Shown: one piece after another, positions 1-5,662 of the stretch
How positions within the stretch are numbered: the first letter of the stretch is position 1
Layout: the number at the start of each line of letters is the position of its first letter
Assembly (NCBI GenBank): GCA_017743585.1
Contig: JAGHYP010000106.1
Span: forward strand, 1-8,912
Direction: 5' to 3'
DNA: 8,912 nt
From: Chloroflexota bacterium
GTDB lineage: Bacteria; Chloroflexota; Anaerolineae; Aggregatilineales; UBA2796
Position numbers and translations under genes: made by a program
Notes under the pieces: model-generated
Database searches by the model: none
The model's input: only the letters and a program-made list of their open reading frames with translations
Told to the model about the DNA's origin: nothing

Positions 1-54
1 GATGGTGCCGATGTTGCAATGTGGCTTGGTGCGCTCAAACTTCGCTTTTGCCAT
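1..54 (-). CDS. tuf: Elongation factor Tu, N-terminal fragment (cut by window edge)
   Basis: Only the first 18 codons are present. They read MAKAKFERTKPHCNIGTI, the very conserved EF-Tu N-terminus that leads into the GHVDHGKT P-loop, which would lie just outside the window. EF-Tu is the GTPase that delivers aminoacyl-tRNA to the ribosome. The ATG (52-54, read on the minus strand) is preceded by a GAGGAG ribosome binding site at 64-69 with 9-nt spacing, which fixes the start. The gene sits downstream of two threonine tRNA genes on the same strand, a tRNA-tuf arrangement known from many bacteria (E. coli tufB for example), so it is probably co-transcribed with them from the promoter at 363-391. 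Cys after KPH, where many bacteria have Val, is seen in some lineages including Chloroflexota and Actinobacteria. The identification is secure despite the short length. Confidence 0.93.
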   Translation of the reverse strand, partial: MAKAKFERTKPHCNIGTI

Positions 55-161
55 GCGTCATGACTCCTCAAGGTGGATAGCTGATAAAACGCTGCGCGCT
101 GGCCCTGAGGGCACAGCGGCGGCAGTTGGGGCATTGCTGCTCGTTGAGACGTGTGGTGAGA

Positions 162-234
<73 letters not shown>

Positions 235-275
235 GTATCCGAAACCAACAGTTGCGCACGATGCCCAACTGCCAA

Positions 276-348
276 AGCCGACGAAGGGACTTGAACCCTT
301 AACCCCCATATTACAAGTATGGTGCTCTGCCAATTGAGCTACGCCGGC
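276..348 (-). tRNA. tRNA-Thr (TGT anticodon)
   Basis: On the minus strand the cloverleaf is complete. The acceptor stem GCCGGCG pairs with CGTCGGC, with one G-T wobble. The D-stem is GCTC/GAGC, the anticodon stem CCATA/TATGG encloses CTTGTAA, and the T-arm is AAGGG-TTCAAGT-CCCTT. The anticodon TGT (plus strand aca at 313-315) reads ACA and, by wobble, other ACN codons. The 3' CCA is not encoded and the discriminator is T. It is the first gene after the promoter at 363-391, with a predicted leader of only a few nucleotides. Confidence 0.95.
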
Positions 349-362
349 AGGCCTGAGCGCCT

Positions 363-391
363 ATTATAGCAAGTAGTTGCGCGATGCTCAA
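363..391 (-). promoter_or_regulatory. Sigma70-type promoter for tRNA-Thr/tRNA-Thr/tuf
   Basis: On the minus strand there is a perfect -10 box TATAAT (plus strand attata, 363-368). A -35 box TTGAGC (plus gctcaa, 386-391) lies 17 bp upstream, the optimal spacing. Transcription would start near 356, about 8 nt before the first tRNA, as expected for a stable-RNA promoter. The boxes and spacing are seen in the sequence; activity is inferred. Confidence 0.75.
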
Positions 392-462
392 GGCTGAGTT
401 TTCAAGCGCGCAACGAGCTTCATTTTAACTGAGCCGCTCAGCATCTGTCAACACCCGCTGCC

Positions 463-491
463 TTGACGCCAGGCGCCAAACCCACTAGAAT
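463..491 (+). promoter_or_regulatory. Sigma70-type promoter for the ffh operon
   Basis: The -35 box TTGACG (463-468) and the -10 box TAGAAT (486-491) are separated by exactly 17 bp; each matches five of six consensus bases. The predicted start of transcription is near 498, giving a leader of about 30 nt before the GTG start of ffh. It diverges from the tRNA/tuf promoter about 70 bp away. Confidence 0.7.
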
Positions 492-529
492 GAAGCATCC
501 ATCCGTGCAGAAGCGCATACGCAAGTAGC

Positions 530-1891
530 GTGTTTGAAAGCCTGACCAACAAACTGCAAGAGATTTTCGACCGCCTAGGCAAGCGCGGCGTGCTGACTGA
601 GTCCGATGTAGACGCGGCGCTACGCGAGGTGCGCCTTGCCTTGCTGGAAGCCGACGTAGCGCTGCCCGTTGTTAAAGATTTCATCAAACGTGTGCGCGAA
701 CGTGCCGTTGGCGCCGAGGTGCTGAAAGCGCTCAAGCCGAGCCAGATGGTCATCAAGATCGTTCACGAGGAGCTGGTGGCTGCGCTCGGCGAGCCAGGTC
801 GGCTCAATCTGAGCGGCACGCCGCCCGTGGTGATCATGTTGGTCGGCTTGCAAGGCTCAGGCAAGACGACGACCGCCGCCAAGCTGGCGCTCAAGCTGCG
901 CCGCGAGGGACGGCGCCCCTACCTTGTGGCAGCCGATACCTACCGTCTGGCAGCAGTTGAGCAGCTGAAGACGCTCGGCAAGCAATTGGATGTGCCCGTC
1001 TACGAGGAAGGCACGAGCGCCGCGCCGCCGGAGATTGCCGAGCGCGGTCTGCGCAAGGCGCGCGAAGCTGGCGCTGGCGTTCTGCTCGTGGATACTGCCG
1101 GTCGCCTTCAAATTGACGAGCGCCTGATGACCGAGCTAGAGCAGATCAAGGCGCGCCTGAAGCCTGCCGAGATTTTGCTGGTGGCCGACGCCATGACCGG
1201 TCAAGAGGCGGTCAAAATTGCCGAAGGCTTCCACAAGCGGATCGGCATCACGGGCTTGATCCTGACCAAGATGGATGGCGACGCACGCGGCGGGGCCGCT
1301 ATCTCGATGCGCGCCGTGACCGGCGTGCCGATCAAGTTCATCGGCACGGGCGAGAAGCCTGATGCGCTTGATCAATTCTATCCTGACCGCATGGCGCAGC
1401 GCATTCTGGGCATGGGCGATATGCTCACGCTGATCGAGAAGGCACAAGAAGCGTTCGATCAGCGCGAGGCAGAGCGCTTGAGCCGCAAACTGATGCGCGC
1501 TGAGTTCGACCTTGAAGACTTCTTAGCGCAATTGCAGCAGGTCAAGCGGCTCGGCCCGATCAGCCAGTTGCTCTCCCTCATCCCAGGCATGAGTCGCCTC
1601 AAAGATCAAATTGATGAGGCAGAGGCCGATCGGAGCATAAAGAAGATCGAGGCGATCATCCGCTCGATGACGCCTGAAGAGCGCCGCGATCCAAGGCTGA
1701 TCAACGCCAGCCGCAAGCGGCGCATCGCGCGCGGCGCAGGCTACATCAACACGGAAAAGCACCCCGAGCGCGAGTTGGAAGGCATTCAAGAGATAAACAA
1801 CCTGCTGCGCCAATTCCGTGAGATGCAGAAGATGATGAAGATGTTCAAAAGCGGTAGGGTCGATATCAGCCGCCTGTTCAAGGGATGGTGA
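530..1891 (+). CDS. ffh: Signal recognition particle GTPase Ffh (SRP54 homologue)
   Basis: The 453-residue protein is full length for bacterial Ffh. It binds 4.5S RNA and signal peptides emerging from ribosomes and delivers them to FtsY at the membrane. The N domain covers roughly residues 1-95. The G domain shows the P-loop GLQGSGKTTT (106-115), DTYR (136-139), DTAGR (188-192), TKMDGDARGG (246-255) and GTGEKPDAL (272-280). The methionine-rich M domain runs from about 300 and carries the RNA-binding motif INASRKRRIARGAG (391-404). After that motif about 12 extra residues (405-416) are present that E. coli and B. subtilis Ffh lack. The GTG start at 530 gives the usual MFESLTNKLQEIF N-terminus; no good Shine-Dalgarno precedes it. 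It is the first gene of an operon with rpsP, khpA and rimM, driven by the promoter at 463-491. Confidence 0.97.
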   Translation: MFESLTNKLQEIFDRLGKRGVLTESDVDAALREVRLALLEADVALPVVKDFIKRVRERAVGAEVLKALKPSQMVIKIVHEELVAALGEPGRLNLSGTPPVVIMLVGLQGSGKTTTAAKLALKLRREGRRPYLVAADTYRLAAVEQLKTLGKQLDVPVYEEGTSAAPPEIAERGLRKAREAGAGVLLVDTAGRLQIDERLMTELEQIKARLKPAEILLVADAMTGQEAVKIAEGFHKRIGITGLILTKMDGDARGGAAISMRAVTGVPIKFIGTGEKPDALDQFYPDRMAQRILGMGDMLTLIEKAQEAFDQREAERLSRKLMRAEFDLEDFLAQLQQVKRLGPISQLLSLIPGMSRLKDQIDEAEADRSIKKIEAIIRSMTPEERRDPRLINASRKRRIARGAGYINTEKHPERELEGIQEINNLLRQFREMQKMMKMFKSGRVDISRLFKGW

Positions 1892-1931
1892 CGCTACCCG
1901 CAGTTAGCAATCACAAGCTTGAGGAGCGAAA

Positions 1932-2321
1932 ATGGTTCGTATCCGTCTACGTCGTGTTGGCTCGAAGAAGCAGCCGAGCTACCGCATCGTGGTGGCAGAT
2001 AGCGAAGCACCGCGCGACGGGCGCTACATCGAGCGCATAGGTTTCTACAACCCACGCACAGAGCCAGAGACCATCGAGCTGAATGAAGGGCGCGCGCTGT
2101 ACTGGTTGAGCGTCGGCGCGCAGCCGAGCGAGCCTGTGGCGCATATGTTGAAGAAGCTTGGCACGCTGGATCGCTTGGCGCGCCTGCGCAAAGGCGAGCC
2201 GCTCGAGAAATTGGTGGAAGAGGCGAACGCCGCGCGCGCCGCGCTGCCCAAGCCTAGTCCGAAGACGCGCCGCCCCGCGCCTGCCGCCAAGTCAGCCTTG
2301 TTCGATAGCGCCTCCGAGTGA
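1932..2321 (+). CDS. rpsP: Small ribosomal subunit protein bS16
   Basis: Residues 1 to about 88 are a typical S16: MVRIRLRRVGSKKQPSYRIV at the start, then ADSEAPRDGRYIERIGFYNP and a YWLSVGAQPSEPV segment. S16 binds 16S rRNA early in 30S assembly. The protein is 129 residues, longer than the usual 80-90. The extra C-terminal 40 or so residues are rich in Ala, Pro, Lys and Arg and look disordered. The ATG at 1932 has a GAGGAG site at 1921-1926 with 5-nt spacing, the clearest ribosome binding site in the operon, fitting a highly expressed protein. It follows ffh by 40 bp, and its stop overlaps the start of khpA (GTGA). Confidence 0.97.
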   Translation: MVRIRLRRVGSKKQPSYRIVVADSEAPRDGRYIERIGFYNPRTEPETIELNEGRALYWLSVGAQPSEPVAHMLKKLGTLDRLARLRKGEPLEKLVEEANAARAALPKPSPKTRRPAPAAKSALFDSASE

Positions 2322-2557
2322 CGCTGACCGTGAAAGAGCTGGTTGAGTACATCGCCAAGTCGCTCGTGGAAAATCCGGCTGCCGTGCGTGTGACCGAACG
2401 CTCACGGCGCGGCGCAGTGGTGATCGAGCTGCGCGTCGCGCCTTCTGACATGGGGCGCGTGATCGGCAAAGAAGGGCGCGTGGCAAACGCTATTCGCGCG
2501 CTGCTGCACGTGGCGGCTGTGCGCAGCGGCAAACGCGTCGTGCTGGATATCCGCTGA
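2318..2557 (+). CDS. khpA: KH-domain RNA-binding protein KhpA (YlqC family)
   Basis: This 79-residue protein has a single type II KH domain with the motif GRVIGKEGR at residues 46-54, whose G50-K-E-G53 forms the GXXG nucleic-acid-binding loop. KhpA-family proteins bind RNA, often as a heterodimer with KhpB/Jag, and are linked to cell division and small-RNA function in Gram-positive bacteria; the role in this organism is inferred. The start is a GTG whose last two bases begin the rpsP stop (GTGA overlap, 2318-2321). No strong Shine-Dalgarno is visible, so translation is probably coupled to rpsP. The position between rpsP and rimM is conserved in Firmicutes and other lineages and supports the call. 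Confidence 0.93.
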   Translation: MTLTVKELVEYIAKSLVENPAAVRVTERSRRGAVVIELRVAPSDMGRVIGKEGRVANAIRALLHVAAVRSGKRVVLDIR

Positions 2558-2560
2558 GCC

Positions 2561-3121
2561 GTGACGCGCGATCCGATGCCTATCCTGCCTGCACAGGGCT
2601 ACCTGACAGTGGCGCGGGTGACGCGCCCGCATGGCGTGCGCGGTGCGTTGCGCGTGCAAGCGCTCACCAGCACGCCGCAACGCATGAACGCATTGGAGAC
2701 CATCTACCTCTCGCGCACGCCAGATCGCGCCGAGACGCTCCGCGCCTACACTGTGGCGCGCTGCCAGCACGATAAAGGCGACCAATGGTTGATCTTCCTC
2801 GAGGGCGTCGAGAGCCGTGAGGCCGCTGATCAGCTGCGCGGGCAGTATGTCTTGGTCGCGCTTCAAGATGCCGCGCCGCTGGCTGAGGATGAAATCTATC
2901 TTTTTCAGGTGATCGGCCTGACCGTGCTGACCAACGAAGGCGTCGTGCTCGGGCGCGTGGTCAACGTGATTGAAACAGGCGCTAACGATGTGTATGTGGT
3001 ACACGGCGAGCGGTACGGCGAAGTCTTGATCCCCGCTATTGAGAGCGTGGTGCGCCGCATTGACGTGGAAAATGGCGTGATGCACATCACGCCGCTGCCT
3101 GGGTTGCTGCCCGATAGCTAG
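2561..3121 (+). CDS. rimM: 16S rRNA processing protein RimM
   Basis: The 186-residue protein has the two RimM domains. The N-terminal barrel starts YLTVARVTRPHGVRG, with the diagnostic PHGVRG at 23-28. A C-terminal PRC barrel starts at EIYLFQVIGL (111-120) and contains ETGANDVYVV and EVLIPAI. RimM binds S19 in the 30S head and helps mature 16S rRNA. The GTG at 2561 lies 3 bp after khpA; an in-frame ATG at 2576 (MPILPAQG) is an equally possible start, and neither has a clear Shine-Dalgarno. It is the last gene of the operon in view. The usual next genes, trmD and rplS, do not follow; a 258-bp spacer and an unrelated gene come instead. Confidence 0.95.
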   Translation: MTRDPMPILPAQGYLTVARVTRPHGVRGALRVQALTSTPQRMNALETIYLSRTPDRAETLRAYTVARCQHDKGDQWLIFLEGVESREAADQLRGQYVLVALQDAAPLAEDEIYLFQVIGLTVLTNEGVVLGRVVNVIETGANDVYVVHGERYGEVLIPAIESVVRRIDVENGVMHITPLPGLLPDS

Positions 3122-3151
3122 ATGGCAAGCACGAGCGCGCCGGCCAGTGCG

Positions 3152-3169
3152 TCGCCTGCTCGCAGGCGA
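3152..3169 (+). terminator. Possible hairpin terminator after rimM (no T-tract)
   Basis: A perfect 7-bp GC-rich stem, TCGCCTG with CAGGCGA around a CTCG loop, lies 30 bp after the rimM stop. No run of T follows, so an intrinsic terminator is only a possibility. It may instead be an mRNA 3'-end stabilising hairpin. Its position at the end of the operon is the main support. Confidence 0.35.
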
Positions 3170-3183
3170 AGGCAGCGCGCAGC

Positions 3184-3205
3184 AAGTGCGCTTCAAGTGC
3201 GCTTC
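3184..3205. repeat. Perfect 11-bp tandem duplication
   Basis: The unit AAGTGCGCTTC occurs twice head to tail (3184-3194 and 3195-3205) in the non-coding spacer after rimM. It looks like a simple replication-slippage duplication. No function is evident. Confidence 0.6.
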
Positions 3206-3295
3206 CTGTGCCTTGGAGCGCCGCTGGCCGGGGTCAATCGGCAGCCCTTGGGCGCTGAGCGCTCAGGCGCTGCAGCAGGAATCGAGCGCCATGCC

Positions 3296-3324
3296 TTGTT
3301 TCCACAGTTGAGCCGCGCTAAAAT
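3296..3324 (+). promoter_or_regulatory. Candidate promoter for the metallohydrolase pair
   Basis: The -35-like box TTGTTT (3296-3301) and the -10 box TAAAAT (3319-3324) are 17 bp apart. The -10 matches five of six consensus bases, while the -35 matches only the TTG. Transcription would begin near 3331, leaving a leader of about 49 nt before the ATG at 3380. It sits in the 258-bp spacer that separates this gene from the rimM operon, which suggests an independent transcription unit. Confidence 0.5.
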
Positions 3325-3379
3325 GGCGCGCATTGATCTCGCACGAGCGAACACAGCGTAGAAAGACCTCGACACTTGC

Positions 3380-4027
3380 ATGGAAATCACATGGTACGGG
3401 CACAGCTGCTTTCGGCTAGCAGAGCGCAGCAAGGCTTCAGTGGTCACTGATCCATTTGACGATCACCTAGGCCTGGCAGTGCCGAAGCTGAGAGCAGAAA
3501 TTGTCACCATCAGCCACTTGGCGCGCGGACACAGCTACGTAGAAGGCGTGAGAGGCGTGCAGCGCGTGATTCACGGCGCCGGCGAGTATGAGATTGGCGG
3601 TGTGTTCATCACTGGCGTGGCGATGCACAACACAGCGCGAAAGCCGCCCAAGCCGAATATCGCTTACGTCTTCGATTTCGACGGCTTGCGCGTGGCGCAC
3701 CTGGGCGATCTGGATCACATCCCGCCACAAACTGTGATTGAAGCGCTGGAGAGCGTGCATGTCGCGCTTGTCCCCGTCGGCGGCGGCGGGCTGAATGCCA
3801 CGCAAGCTGTTGAGGTGATCAGCCTGCTCGAGCCAAACTATGTGATACCGATGCACTACCAGCTGCCGAACAGCACGCTGGCGCTCGATCCGCTAGAGTG
3901 CTTCCTGCGCGAGATGGGCGTCAGCCGTGTGCAGCAAGAGCAGGTCTTCAGAGTGAGCGTTAGCAACCTGCCTGAGCAAACGCAAGTTGTGGTGATGGAG
4001 CAAAGCACCCGATGCAAGTCAGAGTGA
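3380..4027 (+). CDS. Metallo-beta-lactamase-fold hydrolase with altered metal site
   Basis: The 215-residue protein belongs to the UlaG-like Lactamase_B_3 branch of the metallo-beta-lactamase superfamily. It has MEITWYGHSCFRL at the start, HGAGEYEIGGVFITGV (65-80), HLGDLDH (107-113), PVGGGG (132-137) and EPNYVIPMHY (151-160). The first metal motif, normally HxHxDH, reads HLARGH at 46-51: the second His is Ala48 and the Asp is Gly50. Relatives I recall read HDHPGH or HDAPGH, so the loss is partly a family trait. Substrate is unknown, and binding of two metals is doubtful. The ATG at 3380 has no strong Shine-Dalgarno. The 3' end overlaps the next gene by 16 bp, so the two are probably co-expressed, likely from the promoter at 3296-3324. 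Confidence 0.85.
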   Translation: MEITWYGHSCFRLAERSKASVVTDPFDDHLGLAVPKLRAEIVTISHLARGHSYVEGVRGVQRVIHGAGEYEIGGVFITGVAMHNTARKPPKPNIAYVFDFDGLRVAHLGDLDHIPPQTVIEALESVHVALVPVGGGGLNATQAVEVISLLEPNYVIPMHYQLPNSTLALDPLECFLREMGVSRVQQEQVFRVSVSNLPEQTQVVVMEQSTRCKSE

Positions 4028-4317
4028 TTTTGACCTATGACATCTTGCCCGGCCGCGATCAGGAGTACTTCGAATTCCTCATCCGCGAGCTGACGCCTGG
4101 CTTGAGCAAGCTCGGCCTAGAGCCGATTGAGAGCTGGTATACCGTGTATGGCAAGCATCCGACCATTTTGTTGGGCGGCATTGCAGAGGATTACAGAACG
4201 GCGCGCGCGATCTTCGAGCATCCTGAGTGGAAAGTGCTCCGCGAGCGCCTAGATAAATACGTGACCAACTTCCAGAGCAAAATCCTCCGCATGACGCCGT
4301 ATTTTCCGCTCGTGTAG
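4012..4317 (+). CDS. Conserved protein of unknown function, probable ferredoxin-like (dimeric alpha/beta barrel) fold
   Basis: This 101-residue protein starts MQVRVILTYDILPGRDQEYF and contains ESWYTVYGKHPTILLGG and HPEWKVLRERLDKY. A beta strand ending in YDILPG followed by an amphipathic helix, then another strand, and an EWxxLxxxL helix, resembles the small NIPSNAP/antibiotic-biosynthesis-monooxygenase-like ferredoxin-fold proteins; this is fold-level inference only. No signal peptide or membrane segment is present. The ATG at 4012 has GGAG at 3997-4000 (11-nt spacing) inside the preceding hydrolase gene, which it overlaps by 16 bp. From memory, close relatives occur in many Chloroflexota beside the same hydrolase, suggesting a shared role. 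Its function is unknown. Confidence 0.8.
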   Translation: MQVRVILTYDILPGRDQEYFEFLIRELTPGLSKLGLEPIESWYTVYGKHPTILLGGIAEDYRTARAIFEHPEWKVLRERLDKYVTNFQSKILRMTPYFPLV

Positions 4318-4326
4318 CGGATGACC

Positions 4327-5085
4327 TCACGTCTTGAGCGCTTTGACGATTGCCTTTGCCGCGCCGCTCAGCAGGTTGGCGTCGCTGCCAAGCGTGACGA
4401 AGCGGAAGCCTTTGCCCAGCATCGCTTGTGCGTATTCGGGCGTGCGCGCGTGCAAGCAGGCGATCTTGCCGTGCGCCTCAGCCGCCGCCAGGATGCGATC
4501 GACCGCCTCGAAAAACTTCGGATCGCTCGGCTCAGTCTCGGGCGGCAGGCCGAGCGCGATGCTGAGATCGGCAGGGCCGATGTACAAGCCGTCTAGGTCG
4601 GGGGTGGCGGCGATCTCGTCCACGTTCGCCAGACCTTGTGCCGTCTCAATCATGGCGAAGGTCAGGATCTGGCTGTTGGCGCGCTCGAAGTAGTCATCGC
4701 CGTAGCGCGACGCGGCGCGCGTCGGGCCGTAGCTGCGGAAGCCTTGCGGCGGGTAGCGGCACGCGCCGACGAAGGCAGCCGCTTGGTCGCGATTGTTGAC
4801 GAGCGGGCAGATCACGCCGAGCGCGCCTGCATCCAGCAGCCGCCCGATCAGAGCGGGATCGTTCCACCAGGCGCGCACCAATGGCACAGCGCTCGTGTTG
4901 CCAATCGCCTGCAGCATGGCGAGCGCGGTCTCAAAGTCCATATAGCCGTGCTGCAGATCTATGGTCACGGCGTCGTAGCCGCTGCGCGCCATGATCTCAG
5001 CCGTCCACGCGCTCGGAATGCTCAACCAGCCGTTGATCGGCACTTCGCCGCGCGCCCAGAGCGCCCTCAGCGGGTTGCTGAACAT
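4327..5085 (-). CDS. HpcH/HpaI family aldolase (2-keto-3-deoxy-sugar-acid aldolase type)
   Basis: The protein is a class II (metal-dependent) pyruvate-type aldolase of the HpcH/HpaI family. These enzymes cleave or form 2-keto-3-deoxy acids, releasing pyruvate. With the start at 5085 it has 252 residues, close to the family norm. Visible active-site residues are His46 in IDLQHG, Arg71 in VPLVRAW, metal ligands Glu137 in FAMIETAQG and Asp163 in YIGPADLS. The residue before the catalytic His is Gln, where many members have Glu. I chose the ATG at 5085 (MFSNPLRALW) because AGGGGG lies 8 nt upstream (5094-5099) and relatives start near NPLR; an in-frame ATG at 5109 adds 8 residues and has no good site. 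It converges with the gene ending at 4317, 9 bp away. The physiological substrate cannot be told from sequence. Confidence 0.9.
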   Translation of the reverse strand: MFSNPLRALWARGEVPINGWLSIPSAWTAEIMARSGYDAVTIDLQHGYMDFETALAMLQAIGNTSAVPLVRAWWNDPALIGRLLDAGALGVICPLVNNRDQAAAFVGACRYPPQGFRSYGPTRAASRYGDDYFERANSQILTFAMIETAQGLANVDEIAATPDLDGLYIGPADLSIALGLPPETEPSDPKFFEAVDRILAAAEAHGKIACLHARTPEYAQAMLGKGFRFVTLGSDANLLSGAAKAIVKALKT

Positions 5086-5129
5086 CTCCTCTGCCCCCTG
5101 ACTTGGCATGCGCTGACTTTTGCCCTATG

Positions 5130-5157
5130 TTTGTAATACTTCAAGCAAATATTTCAA
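5130..5157 (-). promoter_or_regulatory. Candidate promoter for the aldolase in a divergent AT-rich spacer
   Basis: The spacer between the aldolase and the peroxiredoxin must hold promoters for both directions. On the minus strand TTGAAA (plus tttcaa, 5152-5157) and TACAAA (plus tttgta, 5130-5135) are 16 bp apart. They match five and four consensus bases respectively. For the plus strand only weak -10-like sequences (TAATAC, 5134-5139) are seen, with no good -35 partner. The boxes overlap the direct repeat at 5133-5158, so the two genes could be controlled together. Confidence 0.35.
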
Positions 5158-5158
5158 G
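5133..5158. repeat. Imperfect 13-bp tandem repeat upstream of peroxiredoxin
   Basis: Two adjacent 13-mers, GTAATACTTCAAG (5133-5145) and CAAATATTTCAAG (5146-5158), match at 10 of 13 positions. They share the core AATAYTTCAAG. The block is notably AT-rich against GC-rich surroundings and ends just before the AGGAG ribosome binding site (5161-5165). It may be a paired binding site for a regulator or just a local duplication. Confidence 0.5.
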
Positions 5159-5172
5159 CGAGGAGTTGAGCT

Positions 5173-5652
5173 GTGACCACGCTGAACGCTGAGCCGATCG
5201 TCGGCGCTGAAATCGGCAATCGCGCGCCTGATTTCGCCTTGCGCGACCAAGATGGCAAGCTCGTCCGCCTTGCCGACCTGCTCGGCAAAGGGCCTATCGT
5301 CTTGTTCTTCTATCCCAAAGCGAACACGCCTGTCTGCACGGCGGAAGCCTGCGCCTTCCGCGATGCCTACACTGTCTTCAGCCAACACGGCGCGACCGTG
5401 ATCGGCATCAGCGATGACCCGCCCGATGTGCAGCGCCAATTCGCGCAGCGCTACCGCCTGCCTTACATCTTGCTCAGCGATGAGCGCGGCAAAGTTCACA
5501 AGCTCTACGGCGCGCGGACAGCCTTCGGCCTGCTGAACAACCGCGTCACCTTCGTCCTAGATCGCGACGGCATCATCCGCCATCGCTTCGCCGACATGCT
5601 CAACGGCGCCAAGCACGTGCAAGAGGCGCTGGAAATCCTCAAGCGGCTCTAA
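5173..5652 (+). CDS. bcp: Thiol peroxidase, PrxQ/BCP family
   Basis: The 159-residue cytoplasmic protein is a peroxiredoxin that reduces H2O2 and organic peroxides with electrons from thioredoxin or a similar donor. The thioredoxin-fold core starts with GNRAPDFALRDQDGK (15-29). The active-site motif FYPKANTPVCTAEACAFRD carries the peroxidatic Cys55 with Thr52. Cys60, five residues on, is the resolving cysteine typical of atypical 2-Cys PrxQ enzymes; Arg124 in NNRVTFVLD is the conserved active-site arginine. The more usual TPGC is TPVC here. The GTG start at 5173 is supported by AGGAG at 5161-5165 with 7-nt spacing. It is divergent from the aldolase and followed after 10 bp by the membrane protein gene, probably in one operon. 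Confidence 0.93.
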   Translation: MTTLNAEPIVGAEIGNRAPDFALRDQDGKLVRLADLLGKGPIVLFFYPKANTPVCTAEACAFRDAYTVFSQHGATVIGISDDPPDVQRQFAQRYRLPYILLSDERGKVHKLYGARTAFGLLNNRVTFVLDRDGIIRHRFADMLNGAKHVQEALEILKRL

Positions 5653-5662
5653 AGGCGCGGGC

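Noticed and set aside
143..154. 12-mer GTTGAGACGTGT shared with the repeat region at 7635-7646
   Set aside because: One or two shared 12-mers are expected by chance in a window of this size, and the flanking bases do not match.
2402..3196. Long minus-strand open frame (264 codons) opposite khpA and rimM
   Set aside because: It is antisense to two clearly recognised genes, has no recognisable motif, and is His/Arg/Ala-rich as expected for an antisense frame in GC-rich DNA.
3255..3266. Perfect 12-bp palindrome CTGAGCGCTCAG upstream of the metallohydrolase promoter
   Set aside because: A perfect palindrome of this size is expected about twice by chance in a window this long, and more often in GC-rich DNA. 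Without conservation it is not evidence for an operator.
3122..3361. Plus-strand 79-codon frame directly after the rimM stop
   Set aside because: The composition is Ala/Ser/Arg-rich, there is no Shine-Dalgarno or motif, and it spans a hairpin, a tandem duplication and a likely promoter. Treated as non-coding.
3122..3379. SRP (4.5S) RNA gene near ffh
   Set aside because: The conserved domain IV signature around GGTCCGGAAGGAAGCAGC is absent from this spacer and from the others on either strand.
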